The notes below the pieces were generated by a model. The model saw only the letters and a list, made by a program, of their open reading frames with translations, made no database searches and had not been told where the DNA came from. A DNA stretch of 64,000 bases from NCBI GenBank assembly GCA_947172415.1, contig OX359189.1, positions 9,624,501 through 9,688,500 of the forward strand. The letters run 5' to 3'. The translations under genes and the position numbers were made by a program. The stretch is from Chondrosia reniformis (taxonomy: Eukaryota; Porifera; Demospongiae; Chondrillida; Chondrillidae). Shown here piece by piece: positions 51,873 to 64,000 of this stretch; the stretch's first letter is position 1; every line of letters starts with the position of its first letter.

Positions 51873-54701
51873 AAAACAGAAAAAAATATTTATATCAGCT
51901 CACATTTCAAACACTTGAAGATTTGACTTTTGCATATCCTTGTTTTATGCAGTTTCGTTACTTTTCTGTTATTAAATTTATTTTCTGTTTGTTTTGTAAA
52001 AATGTTGTGCTTTGTATAAACTATAATGTTAACAGTGTAATAGAAGTTTGCTAATATAATGGGAAAAATAGGATTCCCAGAGACATCCATTTGAATGTGC
52101 CTATAAACATGACAAGTCCAAGATCTATAGTACCTATGTTCATACGTAACTATAGATGTAATCATCATTATATAATACAATTATACCTTTATACTAATTT
52201 TAGTAACATATCATTATGTAATTGCTAGTGCTAAATATACTTTCTCTGATTGTATGCACAAGATTTTAAAATTGTATTTTGAATCAGCCACAGTGTCTAC
52301 AATGACCAATCAGTATACAGAACCACACTGAAGTTTGGCGACAGTGTGCGCATGACAGGATATGCATATGGATTATGGATACCAAATTGGAAGGTGTAAT
52401 GAATAATAAATCACCTTTGAATGTGTACATGTTGCATCATCCATGCATGTATATACAAGTGTATATATGTACACAATATATATTATATTATTATGTATTT
52501 ATATATTATACGTACACACTTGGGAATATACGTATAATACCATGTATACTTACAACTCTAAGACTAAGTGTGGAAGTTTCTATATATGTATAATTTTCGA
52601 CTACATTAGAATTTCAAGAGACTTGTTCTGATGAGATTGAGAGATTGACACTTACATAACTCAAAATAGGAATGTGTTATTCAATACATTTGAGTTTCCA
52701 TGGGAATATATGTATACATGTATTCCTAAACTTCCCATGTACAGTATATCCAATTCCTTATCCTAGCTCCTGTTCACTAACTTCCACAACACCAATCAGT
52801 GGTATTGCCTGGTACACATGATCAATTAGCAATAGTGTCTGGAGGGTTATACTTTAAGTTGAAGCTATGCAAACATCTGAAGCAAGGGAAGGAAGTTAGA
52901 CATGTGGATGGATTAGATATAATTAATTAAACACTTCTTAATACCACAGTCTATACCTTAGCTATTATTTAATTGTAAAGTTAAAACTAATGATGTTTCT
53001 GCCTAATACATACATATCTCACTAGTATTCGGGTAGTTCTTTAAATTGTTTTCATTATTAACCCAATTGATTTTTGACTGAAACTTCCTGATTAACATAA
53101 GAGATCTTGTACAAATTAGAATGTTTTGAAAGGAAATGTATACATCATAATGTACTGTATATACAAAATAACACACATGTACTAACTTAAAATTTTCATA
53201 ATTATAATAAAAATTACAACCAATTCATGCAAGGAATGGATCTAGATGTATAGACAATCTTCTGTATATATATATATACAAGCTCCATTAATGTGTTCAT
53301 TGAGATATCATTTGTCATTAAATATTAATGATATACGTAACTACATATATAGGTATATATATTTATAAATTTAGATCTATTTACTATATACCTGTAGCAT
53401 TTGCCTGCAGTTTGAATTGTCTATATATGTATATTCCTACATTGCAAATGTAAATATTATAATTGTACTTGCATTAACATGTAAATATATACAGCACTAA
53501 ATATCATTGTTTAATGCTGCAAGTCTACTATTACATATAGCACTGTATGTAGGTTTAAATTTGCAATTGGCTTCTGTTTGGGAAGTGAATCAGAAAAATG
53601 TGAGTCAATTCCTCAATTATATGAGTCATTTTTTATAGTTATTCAAATGGATTAGGAAACAAAACATATAAGTATTCTTGATGCTAAACAGATTCACTGT
53701 TGAACAGCATAATATCATTATAATATATGACATAAGACCTGTATCGCTCATTGAAAAGGGTGCACGTGTTAAATGCAGTGTAAAAGCTATAGGTGATGTC
53801 ATATATAGAAATAGAGCTATATCCAACCAATCCAATCATGACTTAAGTCTAGCTAGATCTGATCTTGGTTGGGAGGTCTAAAGTCAAATCAAATGGCAAT
53901 CAGTGATCGCCTCCCAGCTATAGATATATATAGGTGTATCCCCCAGGGTGGTCATGAGAGGTTGTGGATGTGGTGTAATGTGCACGTGGTGGGTGTGACG
54001 AGGAACATGGTTGACTGTGGGGTGAATTGGTTATTTTAACTGCCATTGAAGTGTCACATTTTATGAATCCTAAGATAGTACATTGTAATTGTAATTTCAC
54101 ATTCACTGTGTATTAGGAAACTATATATACATATAGGTATATTGGACAATTCTAGGAACAGAGAATGTGTATAATGTATAATGAAACTGTGGAATTGTTA
54201 ATTATTTCAGTATGCATATCCTCAAGGTATATTACATATATACATATACATAATAGAATAAGGATTCCTTATAACTGTGTTGAACTTATATTATCTTTGG
54301 GATGGTACATCCTTCGACTTTTGAGCGTTTAAAAACGCAGTTTGTTTTCGTTTTTCTTCATCAAACGTTTCAACCCTGGGGGTCGACCATCGATATCCCA
54401 AAGATACATATACATTATATATTATACAGTACGTACACATACATACGTATTATGAACGAATGAGGAATGTATTATATACATATATATATATATCTTTTAA
54501 TTATACTACTTGAAATAGTGAACTAATTAGAGAATTGTATTTCCTTTTCCACACATATATGCATGCATTAACAAGGATACGTATATACGTAGATAAGCTT
54601 ACAACAAAAAAGGCAGTTTATTTGTAACAAAAACCTTGAACAAGTGGAAAAACGTTAAATTGGAAATAAAAAAAATCAAGAATTGAAATTAATTATAAAT
54701 G
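51873..54701. other. Intergenic, tail-to-tail, mostly featureless
   Basis: Very AT-rich, with many tatacgtata/gtacgtac palindromes and short ORFs without domain character. It includes the hairpin element at 54292-54406. Confidence 0.5.
54292..54406. mobile_element. Short inverted-repeat element (MITE-like)
   Basis: TATCTTTGGGAT at 54292-54303 is exactly inverted at 54395-54406. The 115-bp element has GC-richer, distinctive internal sequence; its minus strand reads GAAACGTTTGATGAAGAA. A related stretch lies at 10470-10530. Confidence 0.65.
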
Positions 54702-57700
54702 TTATTGCTGACTGCAATTGACATGTCTAAGTCGTCTTCCACGTCTCGAGCCACCACCACTTCTACCACCATCACCATCACCATCACCGCGATCATTGTC
54801 ATCGTTATCATTGTCATCGTTATCATTGTCATCATCAAAACTATCATCTTGATCTTCATCGTCATCATCTTCATCATCAAGTAATTGGTGAAAGCCAAAT
54901 TGAACTGGCAAGAATAAGTCCAATTCATTATTTTCTTCCATCCCGCCATCTTCCTCAGAATCAGACGAGTCGTCTCCCTCCATCTCTTCACCTCTCTAAA
55001 GACCAACCAACCAACCAAAACAGGTTTTAGTTAAAAGGTCAAAATTTTGAGGAAAATGTAAAAAGGACATATAGATGGGTGAATAATCATAATCATGAGA
55101 AATGTAGTGCAAATGAGTATTTCCTTTGTCTAGTACTTATTGAAAGTATCATCTACTCTATGGCTTTCCTAGGCGCCACATCAGAGGGTCAGGATGATGG
55201 CCATCAGGGCTAGTTCTATCAACTATACATTAGAGGTGAGTCTATAAAAGGATTTCCTGTGCAATGAAATGTAATCATTGAATGTTTTGGTCAAGGATGG
55301 TTTCATAAACAGAGAATTGGGAAAGTTTTTAGGGGAACGAGGGTGCAACACCAGAGGCAATAAAAGGCCAAATAATTCCCTAAAAATATGTAAATTTAAC
55401 AATGGACCACATCTAAATCTGTGAAAATGAGGAAAGTGAGACTACATCATATTATACACTACTTAAAGAGACTGCGGGTTAAATTATGATAGCATTCCTA
55501 CTTGAAAACTATTGCGAAATCTCCTTAAAAACATTCTTCTTATCAACCGGCCAAAGGGATCACCAGATACCATTCTCCAGTCTTGGTCACGACCTTTAGA
55601 ATTAGCTTCTGTCACCTAGCAACAGAAAACAATCATTTTACTGAATAGTTGCATGAACAGTCTCACATTCATTCATACAACACTGACTATCAAAAGGACA
55701 GTTATTGTGGCACCCTTCCCATTTTTGTATGCACAGAAATTAAATGTCAGTTTAAAAACGTGAATATCTTTAAAGATTAAGAGAGAAGCTTTTAAGCTTC
55801 ATACAAAATATTTATATTTCTTCCCATTTATTTAGAATCAAAATCTTTCAACAGAGAACAAATTAGGTAATGCGAGATTCCTTACTACATAACCTACAGG
55901 AGAGATTAGATAAGAAGGCACTTGTGCAACTAAAAGGACTACAATTAGCCACTTAAGGGAGGTCACTATCTAATCTGTCACATTAGGTAGGTTAAGTGAT
56001 AGGAAATAGAGGACGATGATTGCAAGGATGATATAGGGCAATGAGGTCATGAAATTTAGAAGATGTTGCTCACTTCAGTGATATCCTCGCATAATGTGGG
56101 TTTATGGGATATCGGAGCAAATATCTTTGGGTCATGATCCAAGCCACTCACTGCCAACACTGGAGTAGTTGGATGTGGCTCCAAACAGTTCACCTGAAAA
56201 CATGACAATAACAGTGGCTGTTAAAAGTCACATGATAATAAAAGTCACATGATAATCACATGACTGATTCACTATACTGTATTGCACCACAAAATCAATG
56301 GTAAGGTTATGTAAAAAGGATTTGAGAGTCATGTGATGGTCACATGACATATTTATAACATCAGAAGGTGGGTCCAACTCACGACACCATTAAAGTCTCC
56401 TTTCAGACACTGGGCCAACTCCTCACTCTCCTTGTCCCAGAGGAACACATGACCACAGTCACTTCCACTGACAATGTATTCACTCTGAGACCCAAAGAAG
56501 TTGACTCCCTTTACGGTCTGATTGTTTCTGTGTCCCTTGTAGCGCTTTATCGCTTCACTCTCTGAACTGTGTGTTGCATCAAACAAATAAATGTCCTCAT
56601 CATTGTAACTACAGAGCAGCTCTGAGGAGGTATGTGGTCCAGGGAGGAGTAGAGAGCAATTCGATGGGGGTAGCGAGAAAGAGAGAGGGGGAGGGAGGGA
56701 GAGAGGTTGAGGGAGAGGGAGAGAGGTTGAGGGAGAGGGAGAGGTAGAGGGAGAAAGGGGTTTGGGAGAGGGAAAGGGAGGGGGACAGGGAGAGAGGGAG
56801 AGAGGGAGAGGGAGAGAGGGAGAGAGGGAGAGAGCTAAGGCCAGTCTTTATAACTGTGTAATGTTTTCGTCTAACATTTAAGCAGGGACTGGGTAACCTT
56901 AGCCCTCACATGTCTCATGTTTTTTTTTTTTTATGTCTTCCTTGTAATCATTTTTCCTTAATTTCAGTGTACACATTATATTTTTACACTTAGTACAATC
57001 CCTTTTTCTCATATCACATATGCATAATACGTTTTTGTAAAAAATTTGAATAATGAGATATGTGCAGGTGAAAAAAAAAAAAAAAAAAAAAAAGAGGTAG
57101 AGGGAGAGGTAGTGGGAGGAGTATGATGTATCTTATTCTATTACCTTTTCCATCATGTGAATATACCAGACAAGTGATGTTTGCCTTAACACTGTCATTT
57201 TGTGGTTCCTTCTAAAGCATATAGAATACAATAGCAGCATTATTCATTATTATATACATACCATATAAGGAAATGGTTACTATGGTTTTAAGACTTACCA
57301 AATGGTCAGGACAGAATCTCTTTACAGGCTCAGGGCACTTGTTATTAATGACAATATTTCTACGGTCAAATATTCTTGCAAACTGATCCATTCCAGAGAT
57401 TGCAAAGGAATTATTATCCGATGGATCAATAAAGATGGAGTAGAGGGGCACTCTGCCCTGACTGCTTCTACACACTAGCAGACTGAGGAGAGAGAGGGGA
57501 GATAGGGAGGGAGGAAGGGGTGAAGGAGGGAGGGAGGGAGGGAGGGAGAGGAGTAGAGGAGGGAGTAAGGTAGGAGTGAGGGAGGGAGTAAGGTAGGAGT
57601 GAGGGAGGGAGTAAGGTAGGAGTGAGGGAGGGAGTAAGATAGGAGTGAGGGAGGGAGGGGTGAGGGAGGGAGTAAGATAGGAGTGAGGGAGGGAGGGGTG

Positions 57701-59669
57701 AGGGAGGGAGTAAGGTAGGAGTGAGGGAGGGAGTAAGGTAGGAGTGAGGGAGGGAGTAAGGTAGGAGTGAGGGAGAGAGGGGTGAGGGAGGAGAGATGTC
57801 ACATGAGACAAGGGAGGAGAGTGATTCAGACCTTTTAGGTTTCTCCTCTCTCAAGTCAATCTCAAAGACTGCACCATCCTCCCCACAGCTCAGCAACAAG
57901 TGAGGCGAATCTGACTCCAGAGCTAGCTACAGTGGAATACAATAAAATGTACTAATTCTAACATACGTATACAAGCTGTATATGGTTGCCAAGGATTCAC
58001 AGAAGATCAAGATAAAGAAAAAGACAAAGACTCCCAGGATCACTGATGAAGGGTGGAATTCCCAGAAACGGCTGTCTGACCCAGTGGAGAAGAAGATGAA
58101 AGAAGGGAAAAGAAGGAAGAAAAGACTTTTAGTCTTTAAATTCAGCTAGATTGATGAAACTGTATTCTCTATCATTACTTGTGTCAGACGTCTCATTTCT
58201 CTACCTCAGGATGCCATTAAAGATGAATCAAGAACTTGAAATTGATATATTTCTCTGAACACAACAAAATATCTTTAACAGAAAAGGACAATTGGAACGG
58301 TACCTTGTGGGCGGAGTCTCGGTGCCTAGCAACCCGCTTCTTATATACCACACTCCCAGAGGGTGAGAGAATATTGTGCATCACTTGACCGTCTCTGGCA
58401 GCACTGACCAGATGAAGGTCCTCAGTGCCGGGAAGAAACTTGGCCTTTTATAAGAGGATAGAAATACATGACATCAGTAACTGTATTCTAAATGTAAAAA
58501 GGCTTAATTATTCATTGCCAAATAATTGCACTAAAAACTTGATATAATTCATTTTCTTAATTTGAAATGAAACAGAGTTTATAGAATTATGAAAAAGTCC
58601 TTATTGTATAATATTATTATATGAACAATCTAGAACACCATATATAGGCCAATATTATGTGATTATGTAATTAGTAAGGTTCCCATGGCAATACAAAAGG
58701 TGGACACACTTGAAATATATTGGCCACGTGGTCTGTCTCCATGGTTGTCCTGGCAACACCTCTCTGCCAATCCCACAGAACAATCTTGAGGTCATCACTA
58801 CCTGAAGCTAGCAGCTGTCCGCTGTGAGAAAAGTTGATGGAATTGACACAACCGTGATGACCCTTCTCTTTCAGTCGTTGAATCAGCTTGAGTCGCTCAA
58901 CAAAATGTCTACTGCCACAAATGTACTTTGAGAGGTGGGTCTGGCTCGCCATACTTGGTGATTGATAGGCAAAGTATGGATTCATAGCCGTTCCTAGTTG
59001 TCTGTGTTGGAGCAACGTCAGCGTGGACATCTGGACACAAAGATTGACAGATGACACAAGATTGACAACGAACACAAGATAAATGGATGACACAAGATTG
59101 ACAACAAACACAAGATATATGGATGACACAAGATTGACAAAGAACACAAGATATATGGATGACACAAGATTGACAGATCAAGGACATGCACAAAGCAGAC
59201 ATTATAAGACACAGAACAGAACATCACTAAATACTGTATGTGGCACCTGGTACTGCTAAAGTATACAGTCACGTGACACTAAAAGGTCTACAGGTTGTGT
59301 AAAGGCTTAGAAATAGACCCTTTTAAAGTTTATACACTATACATACACTGAGTTTCAATTGGAAGCAGTTACGTATAGTGAGATATAATATATAATATCT
59401 CCTGTGTATATAAATCTAAATGGAATGAACGTGGAATGTGTTCTCAGCGAATACCGACCGGTACTACGGTGTATTGTCACAATATTGATCTGTAAACATT
59501 CCCATTTGAACAAATATGGTTTCTTAGGAACGGTCGTTATTCGGTCACTGATGAACACAACTTGAGGCCATATATAGTACTGAGATGTATTAGAATCTCT
59601 ATCTCGTGAGCCACTATAGTTGGTACTTACTTTAATTCCATCAGTCTTTCTATCTAGTACAAACGCCAT
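54702..59669 (-). CDS. DCAF8: DDB1- and CUL4-associated factor 8 (WD40 protein)
   Basis: Ten exons: 59669-59631, 59030-58710, 58444-58304, 57926-57803, 57474-57299, 57211-57145, 56621-56383, 56193-56074, 55615-55502, 54995-54702; 544 aa, all in phase (human 597). Family-specific runs are clear: [128 protein letters not shown]8 is a substrate receptor of the CUL4-DDB1 ubiquitin ligase; the DLR motif after blade 3 (EIDLREEKP) fits DDB1 binding. The tail is highly acidic (D/N repeats) then Arg/Gly-rich. The donors after 57803 (gtgaca) and 55502 are weak, so these boundaries are the least certain. Confidence 0.95.
56645..57115. repeat. Purine-rich tract and poly-A run in a DCAF8 intron
   Basis: 56645-56835 is (gggaga)n-type, and a ~23-nt poly-A run lies near 57071-57093. 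The sequence between 56850 and 57070, ending in poly-A, could be a small retroposed insert. Confidence 0.7.
57483..57790. repeat. 23-bp minisatellite, about 12 units, filling a DCAF8 intron
   Basis: Unit gagggagggagtaaggtagg+agt, occupying the intron between exons 57926-57803 and 57474-57299 almost from end to end. Confidence 0.95.
57991..58130 (+). mobile_element. Interspersed repeat, copy E, with hammerhead-like core
   Basis: Matches the first ~140 bp of copy C from aaggattcacagaag to gaagaaaagac. The hammerhead-like core is at about 58030-58090. Truncated after the A/G-rich stretch. In a DCAF8 intron. Confidence 0.8.
59045..59175. repeat. 36-bp minisatellite, 3-4 units, in DCAF8 intron 1
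   Basis: Unit gatgacacaagattgacaa + caaacacaagatatatg. It produces frame-independent repeated peptides that are not coding. Confidence 0.9.
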
Positions 59670-59688
59670 ATTGTTTGCTATACACGAA

Positions 59689-60009
59689 ATGACTGATCGC
59701 CTAGATAGAGACTTTTGGTCTTTTTTCTCCGTTAATTTTTCCCTTGGACTGTTGTGTTACGCAAGATTAGAGGAAAATGTAAATTTGTTTGTAAAGCGAG
59801 CATGCATGTGCGAATGTGCTTTCTGTTCTTCTGCTGACATATATACTTTGAATTGTAGAAATCTATATGGCTCAAAGTACTTAAAGAGCTTTCTAGTAAG
59901 TGTTTACTCTGCACAGATCTCAGCAATAGTTCTAGATTCCTATTCCAACGAGCTGTGGGAGGTTGGAAGGAATATTTTGAGTCACTTGGCCGACATTGGA
60001 ATACACTGA
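59689..60009 (+). CDS. Unknown 106-aa ORF, head to head with DCAF8
   Basis: The ATG at 59689 is 19 bp from the DCAF8 ATG on the other strand, so the two would share a promoter. The sequence (MTDRLDRDFWSFFSVNFSLG..., Cys-rich CMCECAFC, ending HLADIGIH) is amphipathic and helical-looking but not recognised. It may be the only or first exon of a small gene. A shadow of nothing else in this area, but without homology support. Confidence 0.4.
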   Translation: MTDRLDRDFWSFFSVNFSLGLLCYARLEENVNLFVKRACMCECAFCSSADIYTLNCRNLYGSKYLKSFLVSVYSAQISAIVLDSYSNELWEVGRNILSHLADIGIH

Positions 60010-60161
60010 GCTTCAAATTGTGTTCACCTTGGAGACTGGATCCCTTTACTTGAGCAGCACAATACTACCATTACCCATACATTGTATATTATAGGAAGTG
60101 TATATGCAACTCAAGTTGCATGTCCTGACTAATTAAATAGTTAAAAAGAAAGAATTAACGT

Positions 60162-60391
60162 ATGAAAAATAGATACCATTTTCCTACATGCTATATGCCT
60201 ATTCTGTAAAAGAGCCTATAGGGGAACTAAACCTGAAGAGAGCTTTGGATGAGGATACAGGAGTCTTTTCTTCCTTCTTTCATCTTTTTCTCCACTGGGT
60301 CAGACAGCCGTTTCTGGGAATTCCACCCTTCATCAGTGATCCTGGAAGTCTTTGTCTTTTCTTTATTTTGATCTTCTGTGAATCCTTGGTA
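60162..60391 (-). mobile_element. Interspersed repeat, copy F, near full length, hammerhead-like core
   Basis: Nearly identical to copy A. Core at about 60291-60345 on the minus strand, with the ends gatcttctgtgaatccttgg and agataccattttcctacatg as in the other long copies. Confidence 0.8.
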
Positions 60392-60876
60392 TATACGTTT
60401 TTAGCCATCATATTTAATTATCTTAATCATGCAGTTTCATAATACTTAATAGCAGTATATCAGTGTTTGAGATCCTTTTTCTTGCTTGTATACTTGTAAA
60501 CTATTATTAATTAGATTGCACTAGAAAAAAATACAGGAATATCCTCATGGATCCCTCTCTAGATGAGTTGACATTGTGTCATTCACAGTATCACTGTTGA
60601 CAAACACAAAAGGGCATATTTGTGGTCTTCATAAGATGGGTAAAGAGAGTGTACAGCCAGACCCTCTAAACCATCACCACTTCTAAGAGGCTAATGTTAG
60701 ATTCATCTTTACACAAACAGACTTTGAATGTTTTATACGTCTTGCTCTATTGGCTCAGTTAGTAGGAGTGACACATTAAGTTTCACTTAATTCTGTTTCT
60801 TTACAATCTTTTAGGTGGAGAAATTGAAGATACTATTTAGATGCATTACTAAATTAAACATTTCAATTCACCTTAA

Positions 60877-61215
60877 GAGTCCTCTTCATCTCACCTTAAG
60901 AGTCCTCTTCATCTCACCTTAAGAGTCCTCTTCATCTCACCCTAAGAGTCCTCTTAATCTCACCCTAAGAGTCCTCTTCATCTCACCCTAAGAGTCCTCT
61001 TCATCTCACCCTAAGAGTCCTCTTCATCTCACCCTAAGAGTCCTCTTCATCTCAACTTAAGAGTCCTCTTCATCTCAACTTAAGAGTCCTCTTCATCTCA
61101 CCTTAAGAGTCCTCTTTGTCTCACCTTAAGAGTCCTCTTCATCTCACCTTAAGAGTCCTCTTCATCTCACCCTAAGAGTCCTCTTCATCTCACCCTAAGA
61201 GTCCTCTTAATCTCA
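60877..61215. repeat. 23-bp minisatellite, about 15 units
   Basis: Unit caccttaagagtcctcttca+tct with t/c variants (accct versus acctt) in blocks. Confidence 0.95.
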
Positions 61216-61307
61216 CCTATATAGGTCCTGTTGCAGTCCTTACAAGGGACTTGGTACACTAACCCCTCTCATATTCTCTGAAGTATATACGCATTATACA
61301 GAATACA

Positions 61308-61475
61308 TCATTTTTTTCTTTTTCCTTTTTCCTTTTTCCCTCGTTTTTCTTTTCCTTTTTTTCTTTTTCGTTTTCCTTTCTCCTTTTTTCTTTTTTTCTT
61401 TTTCGTTTTCATTTCTCCTTTTTTCTTTTTTTCTTTTTCGCTTTCCTTTCTCCTTTTTTTCCTTTTTCGTTAAAA
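61308..61475. repeat. Polypyrimidine tract (T-rich with C)
   Basis: ttttcctttttcc and ttttctttttcgttttcc blocks repeat; strand-asymmetric low complexity with no coding potential. Confidence 0.9.
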
Positions 61476-61799
61476 CATTTATGATGCAAGTCTGTGTCCT
61501 GCAATGGACATGGGCCGACCTTTGGATTTTATTTGTTATACAATAATTTACAAGAGTATACTGAATGCTTATGCGATTAGCTGGGTTATATTTTATATCT
61601 TATTATTTCAAGCTCGTTATCATTATCGATTGTATTTATAAAACCACTGCACAATGATCATTTCTGTTTGACAATTAAAATTCTGAAATATACATGTACA
61701 TGGTTTTAAATTAAAAAATGTTCAAAAGAATGTAGTTCTTAAAACAAGTTCTTCATAGTGTTTCTTCTTCTTTTGAGTGGCTTGGATTTGTTTGCTGTA

Positions 61800-62660
61800 G
61801 TACTTCGTTTTGCATCACTTTACTGAGTAAAAGTGATCCCAGGGCACACCACGTGGAGGTAGAAGTACTTTGTGCCCCAAAAGGCCTCCGGTTTCTCAAC
61901 TCTGTTTGACACTTCCACTACTTGCGTCGTAAGAGAAGCTGCTCGGGAACGGTCCGGCGTACCTGACCGACCTGTGACCAGTTACTAGTCCTGCTCTGCC
62001 TCACGCTACGGACAGAACAAGCCCGACCCTGGCGGACCACAAACTCCCACCAATGAGAATCATCATGTGCACACAACGCAGCTTGAGAGTACTGTACACA
62101 GACTTTAGCTCATTGGGATCGGCCAGGCGCTTTAGAGTAGGGACCCATCAGTTCACTGAACTGCAAGAGAAGAATTGAAAATACATAATATAATATACAA
62201 AGAAATACTGTTTGAATACAAAATACAAATTCCTTCCAAACCAACCTGAAGCTGCAGCCTACAACAGGGGTTCCTGACCGACTACGTAGTGGCACTGGAC
62301 CACACCAACCTCCAGGTACGGGTCGTATAGCAAGAATCCCGCAAGTGCCAATTTAACACACAAGCAGGATTAATAGTGAGATACATCTCCAGGCACTAAC
62401 CCATGATAGAGAGACCACCCCACTATACGAACACCGATGACCCTTCGGATAGGCATGTACCATTGCTCGTACTCCAAGAATGGTTTTCGCATCGATCCAC
62501 ACCAAAGTAGACCTCCAGAGTTGATAGCCCGGAGGCCGAAGACGGAAAATTTCCTCGCCTATTTATTAGAAATTGTCGGCGGGAAACATTGTGAACTTGG
62601 CGGAAAATCGTGGAACCTAATTGTTTTCGATGTCATGTTCGAGAACAATAGACAACATGT
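61800..62660. other. GC-richer island of unknown nature
   Basis: Composition changes sharply from the flanks. On the minus strand there are short protein-like stretches (MRKPFLEYEQWYMPIRRVIG at about 62488-62429; SELMGPYSKAPGRSQ near 62158-62110; LKRLADPNELKSVYSTLKLR near 62133-62074) in conflicting frames, with possible splice sites between. No single gene model holds. It could be a decayed gene, a non-coding RNA gene or a CpG-rich promoter. Confidence 0.3.
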
Positions 62661-64000
62661 AGTACATGCCCCGACCTATTCAGCAATTTGTTATTTCTAT
62701 TGAGTTCAAACTCGAAAACATGCATGCATGGCTATCCAGCGAAGTCATAATTGAATCATATAACAATTGCAGTGACCCCATGAATGGAAGTGCGTACACA
62801 AGCTATTAATATTTCAATCAACCTCAATTGTTCAGCAAATCGTTAAACATATGCAATCTTAATTAAACATACAAGCTCCTGCGATCGCATGAAATGACAT
62901 ACATTAGTCATGCGGTATGTTTCATGCACAACACAGGACATTAAGAATCAAGGATGTATTTGTTAAACAGAATCATTGGGTTCTTAATTATCATATCCAT
63001 AAAGGCATTATTGACTGAATCAAGTTTTAGAGATTGCTTCGTGCATACAATATATTATTGCTTAATCAGTTTGTAAATCCAAAATGGCCGTTGCAACGAA
63101 GACTGTAGCTGAAGGCTAATTGCCTATTTTTGAGGAACTTTGGCGTTGTACATGCCCTAAACTTCACTGATTGGTAGGTCATCTTGTTTAGGGAATTAGA
63201 CAAATTATAGCCTCTTTATATTAAATGATGTTTGTCTTTCTTTTAAGTTACAAGATTAGTATTAATCAGCATCTTTACCTCATGTAATTATAACTAACTC
63301 GTGAGACTGCTCAAAATGTAATTTATCACTGTAGGTAATTTATGCAAAGCAACATTTGATTACACACGTATATGGCTTATTGTGCAGCCTATACTTTATT
63401 TGCTCCATTTGCAGAAGAGTTGTCATGGAAATCACATGTCAGTTACCTAGCAACATGTCCAATTAAGTAAGCAGAAGGACTGAGTGGTGGGAGATTATTA
63501 AAGTTATTGACTAAACCTATATCCAAGTTGGAAAGATTGTGAAAGAAGGTATTGGATCAAGGGGAAATTTGCATGGACTCAGCAGTGAGTATAACAATTG
63601 TAAAGGACCTGAGTTACATTTGTCCAATGGGACTACTAGATTAGCATCTCTACCAGTCCCTAGTAACTAGTAACTCCTAGCTACCATTATTCAGTTGGAG
63701 GAAGTGTGTAGTACATGCCTACCATGTTCTCTGTATCCTATAGATCAGTTTTCTATTTAGCTATGAAACTGTTCCCTATTATGAAGCTGTACAATTCCTT
63801 TGCATGAGATTGTACAATTTCTAGTAGCTATGACTACACTCATTTGGGGGAGTGTTTACAGTGCTGGCCATTAGAGGTGTAAATAAGCAATTGTCTTAAT
63901 GTGCTTACATTGTACATCTTGTTTACTTCTCTACCTAAAAATACGTATATTATTATTTCTAATAATAGAAAGTCTCCATAGCAACCAGGTGCAGTTCCCT
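62661..64000. other. Non-coding end of window
   Basis: AT-rich. A good-context ATG at about 63083 opens an 11-codon ORF only (MAVATKTVAEG). A consensus RFX X-box GTTACCTAGCAAC is at 63442-63454. No gene was recognised. Confidence 0.4.

Noticed and set aside
54699-54884. Ile/Val/Thr-rich ORF on the plus strand
   Set aside because: Complement of the Asp/Asn-rich tail of DCAF8.
55611-55623. X-box consensus GTCACCTAGCAAC
   Set aside because: Lies on an exon-intron boundary of DCAF8; match explained by coding and acceptor sequence.
60877-61215. CRISPR-like regular array
   Set aside because: Units are contiguous without unique spacers, in a eukaryotic genome; a minisatellite.

Overview
This is an intron-rich, AT-rich animal nuclear window. 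It codes for a DDX6/Me31B helicase, a pterin-4a-carbinolamine dehydratase, an RNF220-type RING protein, a DCAF8-type WD40 protein, an ETS-domain factor, a BTB-BACK protein, and an immunoglobulin-superfamily receptor whose introns are almost all phase 1. Short GT-AG introns, head-to-head gene pairs and a CARD-GTPase suggest a non-bilaterian metazoan, perhaps a demosponge. The species cannot be fixed from sequence alone. All exon models were built by hand from splice-site dinucleotides, reading phase and remembered family similarity; no alignment was run.

Layout. 1-5474 (+): 3' part of an Ig-domain membrane receptor; the window opens on a donor-like gtaaga. 5857-7567 (-): RNF220-like, head to head with a small ankyrin protein at 7928-8398 (+). 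9031-10228 (-): BTB-BACK protein whose kelch part is truncated and frame-broken. 11260-15478 (-): complete DDX6 orthologue in 7 exons, head to head with PCBD (15718-16477, +), whose first coding exon appears to be only the ATG. 16652-17230: debris of a duplicated WD40 gene fused to a small unknown ORF. 17886-19643 (+): intronless CARD + AIG1/septin-like GTPase + Cys/His cluster + coiled coil. 21479-25000: second copy of the 3' half of the WD40 gene, with a frameshift. 25556-26923 (+): intronless multi-pass membrane protein with a Cys-rich insert. 27345-29588: further partial WD40 copies. 29941-41400 (-): the intact WD40 gene, 20 exons and 861 codons, all in phase. 41707-51872 (+): ETS-domain gene with a long N-terminal extension, head to head with the WD40 gene. 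54702-59669 (-): DCAF8 orthologue, 10 exons. 59689-60009 (+): short unknown ORF starting 19 bp from DCAF8. 60010-64000: repeats and little convincing coding sequence.

The most unusual parts are: (1) nested tandem duplication of the last 4-9 exons of the WD40 gene, apparently broken into by two intronless genes on the opposite strand; (2) a ~230-bp interspersed repeat, six copies, four of which carry a type-I hammerhead-ribozyme-like core; (3) the CARD-GTPase-Cys/His protein, a candidate innate-immunity factor; (4) a perfect 27-bp-arm hairpin; and (5) many intronic minisatellites whose copy number differs between the duplicated blocks.
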